64,000 nucleotides of DNA from Paludibaculum fermentans (GTDB lineage: Bacteria; Acidobacteriota; Terriglobia; Bryobacterales; Bryobacteraceae): positions 2,232,001-2,296,000 of the forward strand of contig NZ_CP063849.1 of the NCBI RefSeq assembly GCF_015277775.1, written 5' to 3'. Positions within the stretch are counted from its first letter, which is position 1. Each line of letters begins with the position of its first letter. The position numbers were made by a program, and so were the translations under genes. The notes beneath the pieces were generated by a model that made no database searches, was not told the origin of the DNA, and was given only the letters and a program-made list of their open reading frames with translations. This document shows, one piece after another, positions 8,719 to 17,556 of the stretch.

Positions 8719-9145
8719 ACCGAGCCCAGTTACCTGTCGCTTACCCACACTGTAGGTGGATTCCCTGAGCAGGGCAACCGTATCGCGTGGAATGTGGTGA
8801 GTGGGAGAAAGTATTGGAGTCCCGGGCGTGAGTTGCGGACAGCTGCAGCCGGGGGCTAAGCCCATCGCGGAATTAGACCTGGACGACCCAGTTTCCAGTG
8901 GTTTCACAGGGTATGCGTCTCGTGAACGTCGGCCGGGGCGGTCGAAGAATCGGGACTCGCATTTGTCCCAGAGGCCATTTCGGCGATTTGATTCCGCCAG
9001 GATGTGAGCCAAGGTTCGGCAAAATCCGGTGAAACAGGCCAGGCTGAGGTGCACCCGAGAGGCATCCGGCACTGGCCAGGGCAAGCCGACGTTGCCTCTC
9101 GACCTACATTGGCGGTCAGGCAACTCCGGCTACTATGGGAGTTCC
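8719..9145. other. Gene-free stretch
   Basis: About 425 bp between the divergent copper-storage gene and the nucleoside phosphorylase. No supportable ORF, hairpin array or repeat was seen. It must contain both promoters, but no confident -35/-10 pair stands out. Confidence 0.4.
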
Positions 9146-9943
9146 ATGCAAGCGAAGGTCAACCTGCCGCTGTTGTGCCACGATCTCGAGGCTCCGGCGG
9201 CATTCACGGCAGAAGGGCTGGTCCAGTCCCTCAGAGCAGCGCGCAGGCTGGCCGCAGTCCCGGTTCCTCCCATTTGCGTCCTGGATTTCGACGGCGACCT
9301 GACCGACTGGCTGGTGCGCCACCGACTCGTCGAGCCCTTCGAACCCTGGGCCTGCTTTCACACCACGATGTACTGGTTTGAAGCAGAAGGCATCCGCTGC
9401 GGAATCATCGCCCGCACGATCGGCGGACCGTACGCTGTCCTAATTGCCGAACAACTCCATGTCTGCGGCGCGCGCTTGATCCTTGGGCTCACCTCGGCGG
9501 GCCGTGTCTCACCGACACTGCCCCTGCCGAGCCTGGTCATTCCGACGAGCGCCGTGCGCGACGAAGGAACCTCGTTTCACTACCTGCCGCCGTCGGCCCT
9601 GGTGGGTGCGCCCACTCCGGTGAACGATCTGCTGGCCGAAGAACTCCGTCCCCTGGGGATCCCGGTCGCTCAGGGCTGTGTCTGGACCACGGACGCGCCC
9701 TATCGCGAGACCGAAGACGACCTCCAGAAACATGCCAACGGCGGAGTGCTTGCGGTCGAAATGCAGACGGCCTCCCTGTTCGCGTTCGCAGCGGCAAGGG
9801 GAGCCCGTGTCGTAGTGGTCGCCCACCTGACGAACGCAGTCGACCACCAGGAGGAGCAGTTCGACAAGGGCACGGACGAAGAATCGTTCCTGCTGCTGAA
9901 AGCCATGCTTCGCGCGGGCAGGCGCTTTCTGACGGCGCAGTGA
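9146..9943 (+). CDS. Nucleoside phosphorylase (PNP/UDP family)
   Basis: 265 residues from ATG 9146, with GGGAG 5 bp upstream. The stretch ARTIGGPYAVLIAEQL corresponds to the phosphate-binding region of the family, RDEGTSFHYLPP to the mid-protein motif of uridine/purine phosphorylases, and GVLAVEMQTASLFAFA to the nucleoside-binding Glu-Met signature. The expected reaction is phosphorolysis of a purine or uridine nucleoside to base and ribose-1-phosphate in salvage. The usual N-terminal G-D-P loop is not obvious, so the exact substrate cannot be assigned. It stands alone with no salvage neighbours. Confidence 0.85.
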   Translation: MQAKVNLPLLCHDLEAPAAFTAEGLVQSLRAARRLAAVPVPPICVLDFDGDLTDWLVRHRLVEPFEPWACFHTTMYWFEAEGIRCGIIARTIGGPYAVLIAEQLHVCGARLILGLTSAGRVSPTLPLPSLVIPTSAVRDEGTSFHYLPPSALVGAPTPVNDLLAEELRPLGIPVAQGCVWTTDAPYRETEDDLQKHANGGVLAVEMQTASLFAFAAARGARVVVVAHLTNAVDHQEEQFDKGTDEESFLLLKAMLRAGRRFLTAQ

Positions 9944-10063
9944 GAATGAAACTCAGGGAGCCTGAGCCCATTCGTCCATGGACGCTGCAGGCGTTCGCGG
10001 CGGACGGGATCCGGTGAATTCCAGCACTGGTGCCGGACTTCCGGTTTGCGCAAGACTGGAAGC

Positions 10064-10801
10064 GTGGCAAGTGATCCAGTGAGTCTGCGCACCAGTGTTC
10101 GAGAAGCGTATTCCAGCGCTTCAACCGATCCGACAGCACGCCATCCATTCCCGATCGGGGCGGAGTTTGCGCGCAGCCTGGGATACCCGGATGCGATCCT
10201 GAACTCGATTCCGGGCGGCTCGCTGGAGAGCTTCGCCGGAGTTTCCAATGTCTCCGTCTTCGCCTCCCTGCCGGAGTCGAGCACGGTGGTGGATCTCGGC
10301 TGCGGTTCCGGCTTGGATACTTTCATTGCAGGCCAAAGGGCCGGTTTGCGGGGCCACGCAATTGGTATCGACTTCAGCGAAGCGATGCTGCGCCGCGCCA
10401 ATGAGTCGTGCCGCCGGCTCGCCTTGAGCAACGTGGTTTTCGTCCAGGCCTCGGCCGAGCAGTTGCCCTTGCGTGATGCGTCAATCGATCACGTCCTGGT
10501 TAACGGCATCTTCAACCTGAATCCCTTTCGCGACCAGATTTTCCTCGAACTTGCGCGGGTCCTGAAGCCCGGAGGCTCTGTCTTTGGAGCGGAGCTGATC
10601 CTGCAGGCCCCGCTGGAAAGCACCGCTCGAACCGGAGCGGCCAACTGGTTCTCGTGAGTGGCCGGCGCGAAGGAGGCGGTCGCTTTCTGTGATGAGTTCC
10701 GGCAGGCCGGTTTCCGGGACGTGAAGATCGTGCGGACCACTCGGAACGCAAGAACCAAGAACCCAGCCGTGCTGGCCGCGGAGATTGTAGCCATCCGCTG
10801 A
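10064..10801 (+). CDS. SAM-dependent methyltransferase with in-frame UGA (candidate selenoprotein)
   Basis: Class I methyltransferase: motif I VVDLGCGSGLDTF, acidic residue of motif II in IGIDFSEAML, then VFVQASAEQLPL, DHVLVNGIFNL and VLKPGGSVFGAEL. The ArsM-like style suggests a small-molecule or metalloid methyltransferase. An in-frame TGA at 10655-10657 follows AANWFS. The same frame then runs 47 more codons to the TGA at 10799-10801 with clear family sequence (VAGAKEAVAFCDEF, RQAGFRDVKIVRTTRNARTK). UGA therefore sits where a Cys or Sec is plausible. A 7-bp stem GTGGCCG/CGGTCGC with a 12-base loop starts right after it (10658-10683), as a bacterial SECIS would. The alternatives are a premature stop in a dying gene, or a truncated 197-residue protein. 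The start is uncertain: GTG 10064 or TTG 10046. Confidence 0.7.
10658..10683 (+). promoter_or_regulatory. Candidate bacterial SECIS hairpin
   Basis: Directly after the in-frame TGA (10655-10657), GTGGCCG pairs with CGGTCGC (seven pairs, two of them G-U) around the loop GCGCGAAGGAGG. Bacterial SECIS elements lie immediately 3' of the UGA with a purine/G-rich apical loop, so position and shape fit. The sequence is GC-rich, so such stems can also arise by chance. Confidence 0.4.
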
Positions 10802-10968
10802 ACGCGGCCATTCCGGATCGGCACCGAACGGGATCTGTGTTTGGCGGAGCACTCCGTATCGCCTCGGAGCGAAACCGCTGCCACGGAGGCGTCCGCCTGC
10901 TTCTGCCGAATGCTCCGTAGAAGCCTGGCAGGGCACTAGACCCAGCCCGCTGGTGTCTGCAGGTGCAT

Positions 10969-11409
10969 ATGCAGAGGCGTTTGCTACTGATGGCGGCTGT
11001 AGCGGCGGTCCTGCTGTGGCTGCGAATGCCGCACGGGTCTTCGCACAACCATCAACCGGTTGGACAAGAGGTGAGAGTTGCCTCGGCTGTCCCCTGCTTC
11101 GGGCGGCTGCCAGCAGGCGAATCCGTGCGGGTGGTGCGTCGCGGCAGAGTGATCCTGCGGACGGAGGAGATGCCGTTGGACGAATTGGATGCTCGTCTGG
11201 CGGCCAGCTTCCGAGATCGCACACAGCGGGTCGTATTCCTGCGTGCCGAAGAGGGACTCCGATTTCGAGATATCGCTGAGGTCATCGCGACCGCGAAGAA
11301 GCATGCCGACTACGTAGTGCTGGTCTCACCCAAGACAGAACTGATACTGCGGTCACAGACCGGGCTCTGCCGCGACCCTCACATCACATTCCCGGAGATC
11401 CTGATGTGA
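10969..11409 (+). CDS. ExbD/TolR-like single-span membrane protein
   Basis: 146 residues from ATG 10969 (GTG 10963 is the alternative). One N-terminal hydrophobic segment (RLLLMAAVAAVLLWL) is followed by a periplasmic domain that fits the ExbD pattern: RVILRTEEMPLDELDARL, then RVVFLRAEEGLRFRDIAEVI, then YVVLVSP. ExbD couples the proton-driven ExbB motor to TonB-type work. The conserved membrane Asp of true ExbD is missing from the hydrophobic stretch, and no exbB/tolQ gene is adjacent. It may be a stand-alone relative with another role. It is preceded by 160 bp of non-coding DNA. Confidence 0.6.
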   Translation: MQRRLLLMAAVAAVLLWLRMPHGSSHNHQPVGQEVRVASAVPCFGRLPAGESVRVVRRGRVILRTEEMPLDELDARLAASFRDRTQRVVFLRAEEGLRFRDIAEVIATAKKHADYVVLVSPKTELILRSQTGLCRDPHITFPEILM

Positions 11410-11575
11410 AGGCGGTGGTCACGGCGCAGTTTCGGAGGATCCGGAGGAGGGGGCACTGCTGCCTCTCACAAATTGAACATTGCGCGGCCGGGGTGCGGTG
11501 GAGGGTGGGACGTCCTAGTGAGCTGGCGGACGTCCCTGTTCCACGCGAGATTTGCGGCTGTGCCTGACTGAGCCC

Positions 11576-13260
<1,685 letters not shown>

Positions 13261-13845
13261 ATGCCGTCAATCAGTTCCGAACCCTATCAGATCCCAGTGA
13301 ACCGCGAGGGGACCAGCGAGCGGATTCTGTATCCGGGGCGGCTCCGCATGCTGTTCCTCGCCGTGGCCTGCTCGGTTGTTGCGCTCATCGGCCTTGGCGC
13401 GCGCGGCGGCGGATGGCTCCTGGGATTGCTGGCCGGTATCGGCGCCGTCATCTCCTTCACCAGTCTCCTGCCGAGCGCTGCCTGGCTGAAGCTGGATACC
13501 CAGGGCTTCACGTACCGGATCGCGTTTCGCACGCACCAGTACAATTGGGCCGATATCCAGTCGTTCGCGGTCCTGACCAGGCGCTATCTGGGCATCATCC
13601 CGATCAGCCGAAGTGTCTGCTTCACGTTCACCGCGGAGCACAAGAAGACCAAGAGCCTTTTGCTGCGGATGGCGACGGTGATTGCCCGCTTCGACGGTCA
13701 GTTGCCGGACAACTACGGAATGAAGGCCCGCGACCTGGCCGCGCTGATGGAGATCTGGCGGCTGCAGTCGGCGAGCAACGCGGTGGCGCCGGACCTGGCG
13801 CGGTTCCGGAGTGCAAGTTTTCCCGGAGTGAATCGCGTTTCGTAG
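13261..13845 (+). CDS. Membrane protein with two TM helices, hypothetical
   Basis: 194 residues from ATG 13261. Two adjacent hydrophobic helices (LFLAVACSVVALIGL and WLLGLLAGIGAVISFTSLL) precede a cytoplasmic beta-rich domain (WLKLDTQGFTYRIAFRTHQY, NWADIQSFAVLTRRYLG). The layout resembles bacterial PH-like membrane proteins in which two TM helices anchor a lipid- or protein-binding beta domain. No specific function can be given. An inverted repeat lies 30 bp upstream. Confidence 0.7.
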   Translation: MPSISSEPYQIPVNREGTSERILYPGRLRMLFLAVACSVVALIGLGARGGGWLLGLLAGIGAVISFTSLLPSAAWLKLDTQGFTYRIAFRTHQYNWADIQSFAVLTRRYLGIIPISRSVCFTFTAEHKKTKSLLLRMATVIARFDGQLPDNYGMKARDLAALMEIWRLQSASNAVAPDLARFRSASFPGVNRVS

Positions 13846-13978
13846 GCTCGGAGCTGCCAGGGGACGGCGACTCGGCCTTGTGTGGGAAATCGTGTCCATC
13901 GCATGCAGGCATGGTGGCCAGCGACTGCGAGGCCGGGCCCCAGGACTACCCGCACTAAGGGTTTAGACTGAAACCATT

Positions 13979-14359
13979 ATGAAGGGACGTACAACTGCCT
14001 GGCTCCGCAAAAAGGCCAAGCGCGGCTTCCGCGGCTACCCCATCGCCACGGTAGCCTTCTATGGACCGACGGGGGATTTCGCCACAAAGGTGGTGGCGTC
14101 CATCTTTCCCGACGAAGGAAGCGACCCCGCTGCGATGGAGCGCTGGTTTACCCAGGACACGGACGTGCGCACCGATGCGGAGATTGGCGAGCAGGTGATT
14201 GCGTTTGTGAGGGGGCATGCCGCCCTGTCGATTGTAGTGACGGACGGGATCATCGGCTGCCCGCATGAGGAAGGCATCGACTACCCGGATGGAACCTCAT
14301 GCCCGAAGTGCCCAAACTGGGCGGGGCGGGACCGGTGGACGGGTGAGCGGGTTCACTGA
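13979..14359 (+). CDS. Conserved hypothetical protein with Cys motif
   Basis: 126 residues from ATG 13979. The N-terminal half has a clear fold pattern (FRGYPIATVAFYGPTG, FATKVVASIFPDEG) and the C-terminus a conserved-looking metal-type motif (IIGCPHEEGIDYPDG, then CPKCPNWAGRDRWTG). Proteins of this style occur in many proteobacteria and acidobacteria without a known role. The Cys/His arrangement CPH...CPKC could bind zinc. Stand-alone gene, about 110 bp from the convergent toxin gene. Confidence 0.7.
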   Translation: MKGRTTAWLRKKAKRGFRGYPIATVAFYGPTGDFATKVVASIFPDEGSDPAAMERWFTQDTDVRTDAEIGEQVIAFVRGHAALSIVVTDGIIGCPHEEGIDYPDGTSCPKCPNWAGRDRWTGERVH

Positions 14360-14470
14360 GGGGAGGGACGCGCGGGCTGGCAGGAGACGGGGCTCCACTT
14401 AGAGGCCTGAGCTATCCGTATGGACTCTGGAGGAGCAAAGGGAAGCTCGTCATTCCTGCCCTTCCAGGGT

Positions 14471-14893
14471 TCAAGGAATCAGGTGCGGAGCCACGACGTC
14501 AAGGAACTCGCGCGACGAGATGACCTTGGTCTTCTTCCAGAATTTCGGAAAATGCTTCTGATTGCCGGTTACGAGGTAATCGGCCCGCGCCGAATCCGCG
14601 CATTCGAGGAACTTATTATCGTCCAGGTCTTTCGTCACCAGGAGCGGGCGGGCCGGCTTGACGAGGTGAGCCTTGCTCCGTATGAGTTCGAGAAGTTGTT
14701 GGCGAAGCCCCTTGCGAATCTTGAGTTCCGGCCGCGCCAAGACCTCGCGGTATTCGTCGAGAATCGCCTCGGAAATGTACAGGGCCGCCGGCTTCGTAGT
14801 AGCAAGGAGCAGAACGGACCGCGGGATCCCGCTCGGATTGAGGGCAGCCGAGACCAGGATGTTGGTATCGATGACTAGGCGGAGCGGAATCAC
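14471..14893 (-). CDS. PIN-domain toxin (type II toxin-antitoxin)
   Basis: 140 residues. The PIN-domain acidic residues are visible: first Asp in RLVIDTNILVSA, Glu in AILDEYREVLA, later acids in TKDLDDNKFLECADSARADYLVTGN, consistent with a Mg-dependent RNase. The family corresponds to the 'putative toxin component, PIN family' group. Its start overlaps the antitoxin stop by 4 bases (ATGA), the usual coupling in such pairs. Confidence 0.9.
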   Translation of the reverse strand: MIPLRLVIDTNILVSAALNPSGIPRSVLLLATTKPAALYISEAILDEYREVLARPELKIRKGLRQQLLELIRSKAHLVKPARPLLVTKDLDDNKFLECADSARADYLVTGNQKHFPKFWKKTKVISSREFLDVVAPHLIP

Positions 14894-15207
14894 GCAGGCT
14901 TGCGCTTTTTGGCGCGCGTCGCCTGGATGACCTGTTCAATCTGCCGCGACGAGAGCTTGTCTGTGCCCTTCTGGCGCGATTCTTCTCCGATGAGCCTGAG
15001 CACCTCCGGCTCCGGTGCCGCAAGCCGCACATAGTCGCGGATGCTCAGAAGCACGGCCCTCGGTGTCCCGCGCTTCTCGATGACGAGCGAGCGGTGCTCG
15101 TTTTCCACCCGGCGCAGTAATTTGCCGAAGCCGGTGCGGGCGGTCAGGGCCGAAACGACGATGCTCTCATTCTTGTCGGTGGGCTGCATGGGAAGTGTCC
15201 ATTTCAA
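14890..15207 (-). CDS. Phd/YefM-type antitoxin
   Basis: 105 residues from ATG 15207 (ATG 15189 possible). The N-terminal DNA-binding part SALTARTGFGKLLRRVENEH followed by VIEKRGTPRAVLLSIRDYVRL is the Phd/YefM pattern, and the basic C-terminal tail would wrap the toxin. It should repress its own operon and neutralise the PIN toxin encoded next to it. Confidence 0.88.
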   Translation of the reverse strand: MKWTLPMQPTDKNESIVVSALTARTGFGKLLRRVENEHRSLVIEKRGTPRAVLLSIRDYVRLAAPEPEVLRLIGEESRQKGTDKLSSRQIEQVIQATRAKKRKPA

Positions 15208-15283
15208 TTATCCGAAGTGTACAGTTGATCCGCAAACGCGTCGAGACGTGTTGAGACGCCAGGCGGTCCCGCAGGCGCACCCG

Positions 15284-15649
15284 TTACCCCGCTTCTTCCC
15301 CTGCCCGCCGGCCTCCGCGCAAGGCGAGCCGCTGACGTCCGAGGCATGAGGCGAGGGACTGCAGCTGGGCGCTGTGGACAGAGAGCGCGAGGCCATCTGG
15401 TTTCCGAGAAGCAGAGCGTGCGCGCGGTCTTGCGGCCAGCCCGACTCGGGCGGCGTGCTCATAAATGGCCCGAAAGTCATCCCGTTCCAAATCGGGATAG
15501 TCGAGAATGATCTAATCCTCACTCTCACCGGCAGCGAGCCAACCGAGCACATCCCACACGGTGATCCGCGGATTTCGGATGCAGGGCTGGCCGGACCTTT
15601 TGCCGGGTTCAATTGTGATGCGCTTATCGTCCACGATCTTCACCTTCAT
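15284..15649 (-). pseudogene. DUF433 antitoxin gene broken by an in-frame stop
   Basis: Reading from ATG 15649 gives MKVKIVDDKRITIEPGKR, then GQPCIRNPRITVWDVLGWL, which is the DUF433 family signature. A TAG at 15512-15514 then interrupts the frame after 45 codons. The same frame resumes with the rest of the domain (LDYPDLERDDFRAIYEHAAR) and loses similarity after about 15440. DUF433 proteins are usually the antitoxins of DUF5615 toxins, but no such toxin follows, so this is a degraded half-module. It sits right upstream of the intact PIN/Phd pair on the same strand. Confidence 0.8.
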
Positions 15650-16190
15650 GGTAACGCCGGCGAAGTTGCACGTCACTACCACTCAGGCGCCAATGACACC
15701 ACTGGACCGCCTCCCTCGCTGGCAACTTCCGTCGGCCAGCACTGTGCGGCCGTCTGGCGCCTTGGCCCTCATCCTCCTAGCTCCGATTGCTGCCTTCCTG
15801 GGGCTGTCGCGTTGCCATCGCATCCAACGCGCGGCAGTTCGCCTCTACGCCGAGGAACGATTGGCGTAACCACAGTGCGCCCGGCAGTTGGCGCTTTGTG
15901 CGTTTGGGTGATCCGTCCCAACGGCTGTTTTGCCGCAGAGAATGAGTATGCTTAGGCACAGTATGGCCAATATCCGGGACGCTGGCGGGTCCGATAGGCG
16001 GCTTATATTCCGCTGCTCACACAGACGAACCCGGCACGGAGCGGCACCGGATCAATCCTAAATACATGCTCGATAGTGCGGTGGCTGAACTACTACGCTT
16101 TGCACTTACACGCACTTACGAAAGGTACGCGCCAGGCAGCCCACCTTCCTCTAACTTCTTCCCTTTCCTTAGGCTTCCTTCAGAAAGTGT
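15650..16190. other. Gene-free stretch
   Basis: About 540 bp with only overlapping short ORFs that show no family resemblance. It lies between a dead antitoxin gene and the GntR operon and may contain decayed toxin-antitoxin DNA. Nothing specific was recognised. Confidence 0.4.
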
Positions 16191-16191
16191 G

Positions 16192-16232
16192 TTGACAGCC
16201 ACTGCACAAGTGATATAGTGCTCTATATCACT
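16192..16232 (+). promoter_or_regulatory. Promoter with overlapping GntR-type operator
   Basis: TTGACA at 16192-16197 and TATAGT at 16214-16219 are separated by 16 bp, a strong sigma-70 type promoter. A perfect 10-bp inverted repeat AGTGATATAG-TGCT-CTATATCACT spans 16209-16232 and covers the -10 box and the expected start site. The next gene encodes a GntR/YtrA regulator, so this should be its own operator. The predicted 5' leader is only about 10 bases with no ribosome binding site. Confidence 0.85.
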
Positions 16233-16235
16233 TCC

Positions 16236-16655
16236 ATGCAGTTGAATGTTCATCCCGGAGCCGAAGTCCCCATCTACCGCCAGATCATGCGGCAGATCAC
16301 CGAGGCTGTCGCCGGAGGCCGGCTGCGGCCCGGTGACAAGCTCACGTCCCATCGCGACCTGGCTGAAGAGCTGGTGATCGCTCCGCTGACGGTGAAGAAG
16401 GCCTATGACGAGTTGGAGCTCGCCGGGCTTATCGAGACCGTCCGTGGGCGGGGCACCTTTGTCGTGGAACGGCCGCCGCTTCAGAGTCCGGACGAGCGGC
16501 GCATCCAGTTGCGGGAGCACGCGCGGCACTTTCTCACCCAGGCGTTTCTGGACCGGCTGAGCTGGCAGGAAGCGCTGGAGGTGCTGCAGGAAGCGCGCAC
16601 GGAAATCGAGGGCGCGCAGGCGTCCCAGCAGGAAACGGAGCAAAACCATGAATAG
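16236..16655 (+). CDS. GntR-family (YtrA subfamily) transcriptional repressor
   Basis: 139 residues from ATG 16236. The N-terminal winged helix (PIYRQIMRQITEAVAGGRL, LRPGDKLTSHRDLAEEL, APLTVKKAYDELELAGLIE, VRGRGTFV) is standard GntR. The C-terminal part is a short helical dimerisation tail of about 50 residues rather than a ligand-binding FCD/UTRA domain, which defines the YtrA group. The gene overlaps the ABC ATPase start by 8 bp. Such regulators repress their own ABC transporter operons, often responding to cell-envelope antibiotics. The start lies 3 bp after the operator palindrome. Confidence 0.92.
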   Translation: MQLNVHPGAEVPIYRQIMRQITEAVAGGRLRPGDKLTSHRDLAEELVIAPLTVKKAYDELELAGLIETVRGRGTFVVERPPLQSPDERRIQLREHARHFLTQAFLDRLSWQEALEVLQEARTEIEGAQASQQETEQNHE

Positions 16656-17544
16656 CGTTCTGGAGTTCATTGGCGTCGAACGAGCGTACAAACAGGGCGT
16701 GCCGGTGCTCGACGGGATCACCTTCTCGATGGCCGCCGGCGAGGTAGCCGGCCTGCTGGGCCGCAACGGCGCGGGCAAGACAACCTTGATCCGCATCGCC
16801 ATGGGGATGTTGAAGCCGCAGGCCGGGCAGGTGCGCGTGTTCGGCCTCGATCCGGCGCGCGACGCGGTGGAGATCAAGCGCCGCCTCGGCTTTGTGGCCG
16901 AAGACCAGGTGCTGCCCGCGTGGGCCCGGGTCCAGGAGCTGATCGACTTCCACCGCTACCTGTTCCCGCGTTGGGACGAGGCTCTGGAACGCCAGTTGGC
17001 CGAGCGCTTCGAGCTGCGCCGCGGCGAGAAGATCAAGAACCTGAGCAAGGGCCAGGCGCGCCAGGTAGCGTTGCTGCTGGCCGTCTGCCACCGGCCGGAG
17101 TTGCTGGTGCTGGACGAGCCCGCCGGCGGCCTGGATCCCGTGGTGCGGCGCGAGTTCCTGGAAACCTCCATTGAACTGCTGAACCGCGAAGGCACGGCCA
17201 TTCTCTTCTCCTCGCACCACATGGGCGATGTGGAGCGGTTGGCCGGACGGGTGGTGCTGCTGGACGGCGGCAGGGTCCGCATCGACAGCGATCTGGATCA
17301 ACTGCGCGAACGGCACTGCGTGGCGCTGGTGTCGAAGGGCGCTGTGTCGAGTGCGGCGGTGCTGGAAGAGATGCCAGGCTGCCTGCGGGCCCGAACGCAG
17401 GGCGAGAGCTGGCACGCGGTGTTCGCGGGCGATCCGGCGGAAGTGGAGCAGCGCATCCGTCTGGGCCTGGGCTCGAACGGGGTGCGCTGTTCGCGCGTGC
17501 CGCTGGAGGAGCTGTTCATCGAGTTCGTAGGCGCGCAGCAGTAA
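16648..17544 (+). CDS. ABC transporter ATP-binding protein (YtrB-like)
   Basis: 298 residues. Walker A is GLLGRNGAGKTTLIR, the Q-loop lies near VAEDQVLPAW, the signature is KNLSKGQARQVALLLA, Walker B is LLVLDEPAGGLDP, and the switch His is in ILFSSHHMGDVERL. The C-terminal about 70 residues form a small extra domain, as in other drug/lipid-type exporters of this class. With the permease that follows 12 bp later it should form an exporter or an envelope-stress resistance pump. It is regulated by the GntR protein translated just upstream. Confidence 0.93.
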   Translation: MNSVLEFIGVERAYKQGVPVLDGITFSMAAGEVAGLLGRNGAGKTTLIRIAMGMLKPQAGQVRVFGLDPARDAVEIKRRLGFVAEDQVLPAWARVQELIDFHRYLFPRWDEALERQLAERFELRRGEKIKNLSKGQARQVALLLAVCHRPELLVLDEPAGGLDPVVRREFLETSIELLNREGTAILFSSHHMGDVERLAGRVVLLDGGRVRIDSDLDQLRERHCVALVSKGAVSSAAVLEEMPGCLRARTQGESWHAVFAGDPAEVEQRIRLGLGSNGVRCSRVPLEELFIEFVGAQQ

Positions 17545-17556
17545 GGGAGCAAAGCC

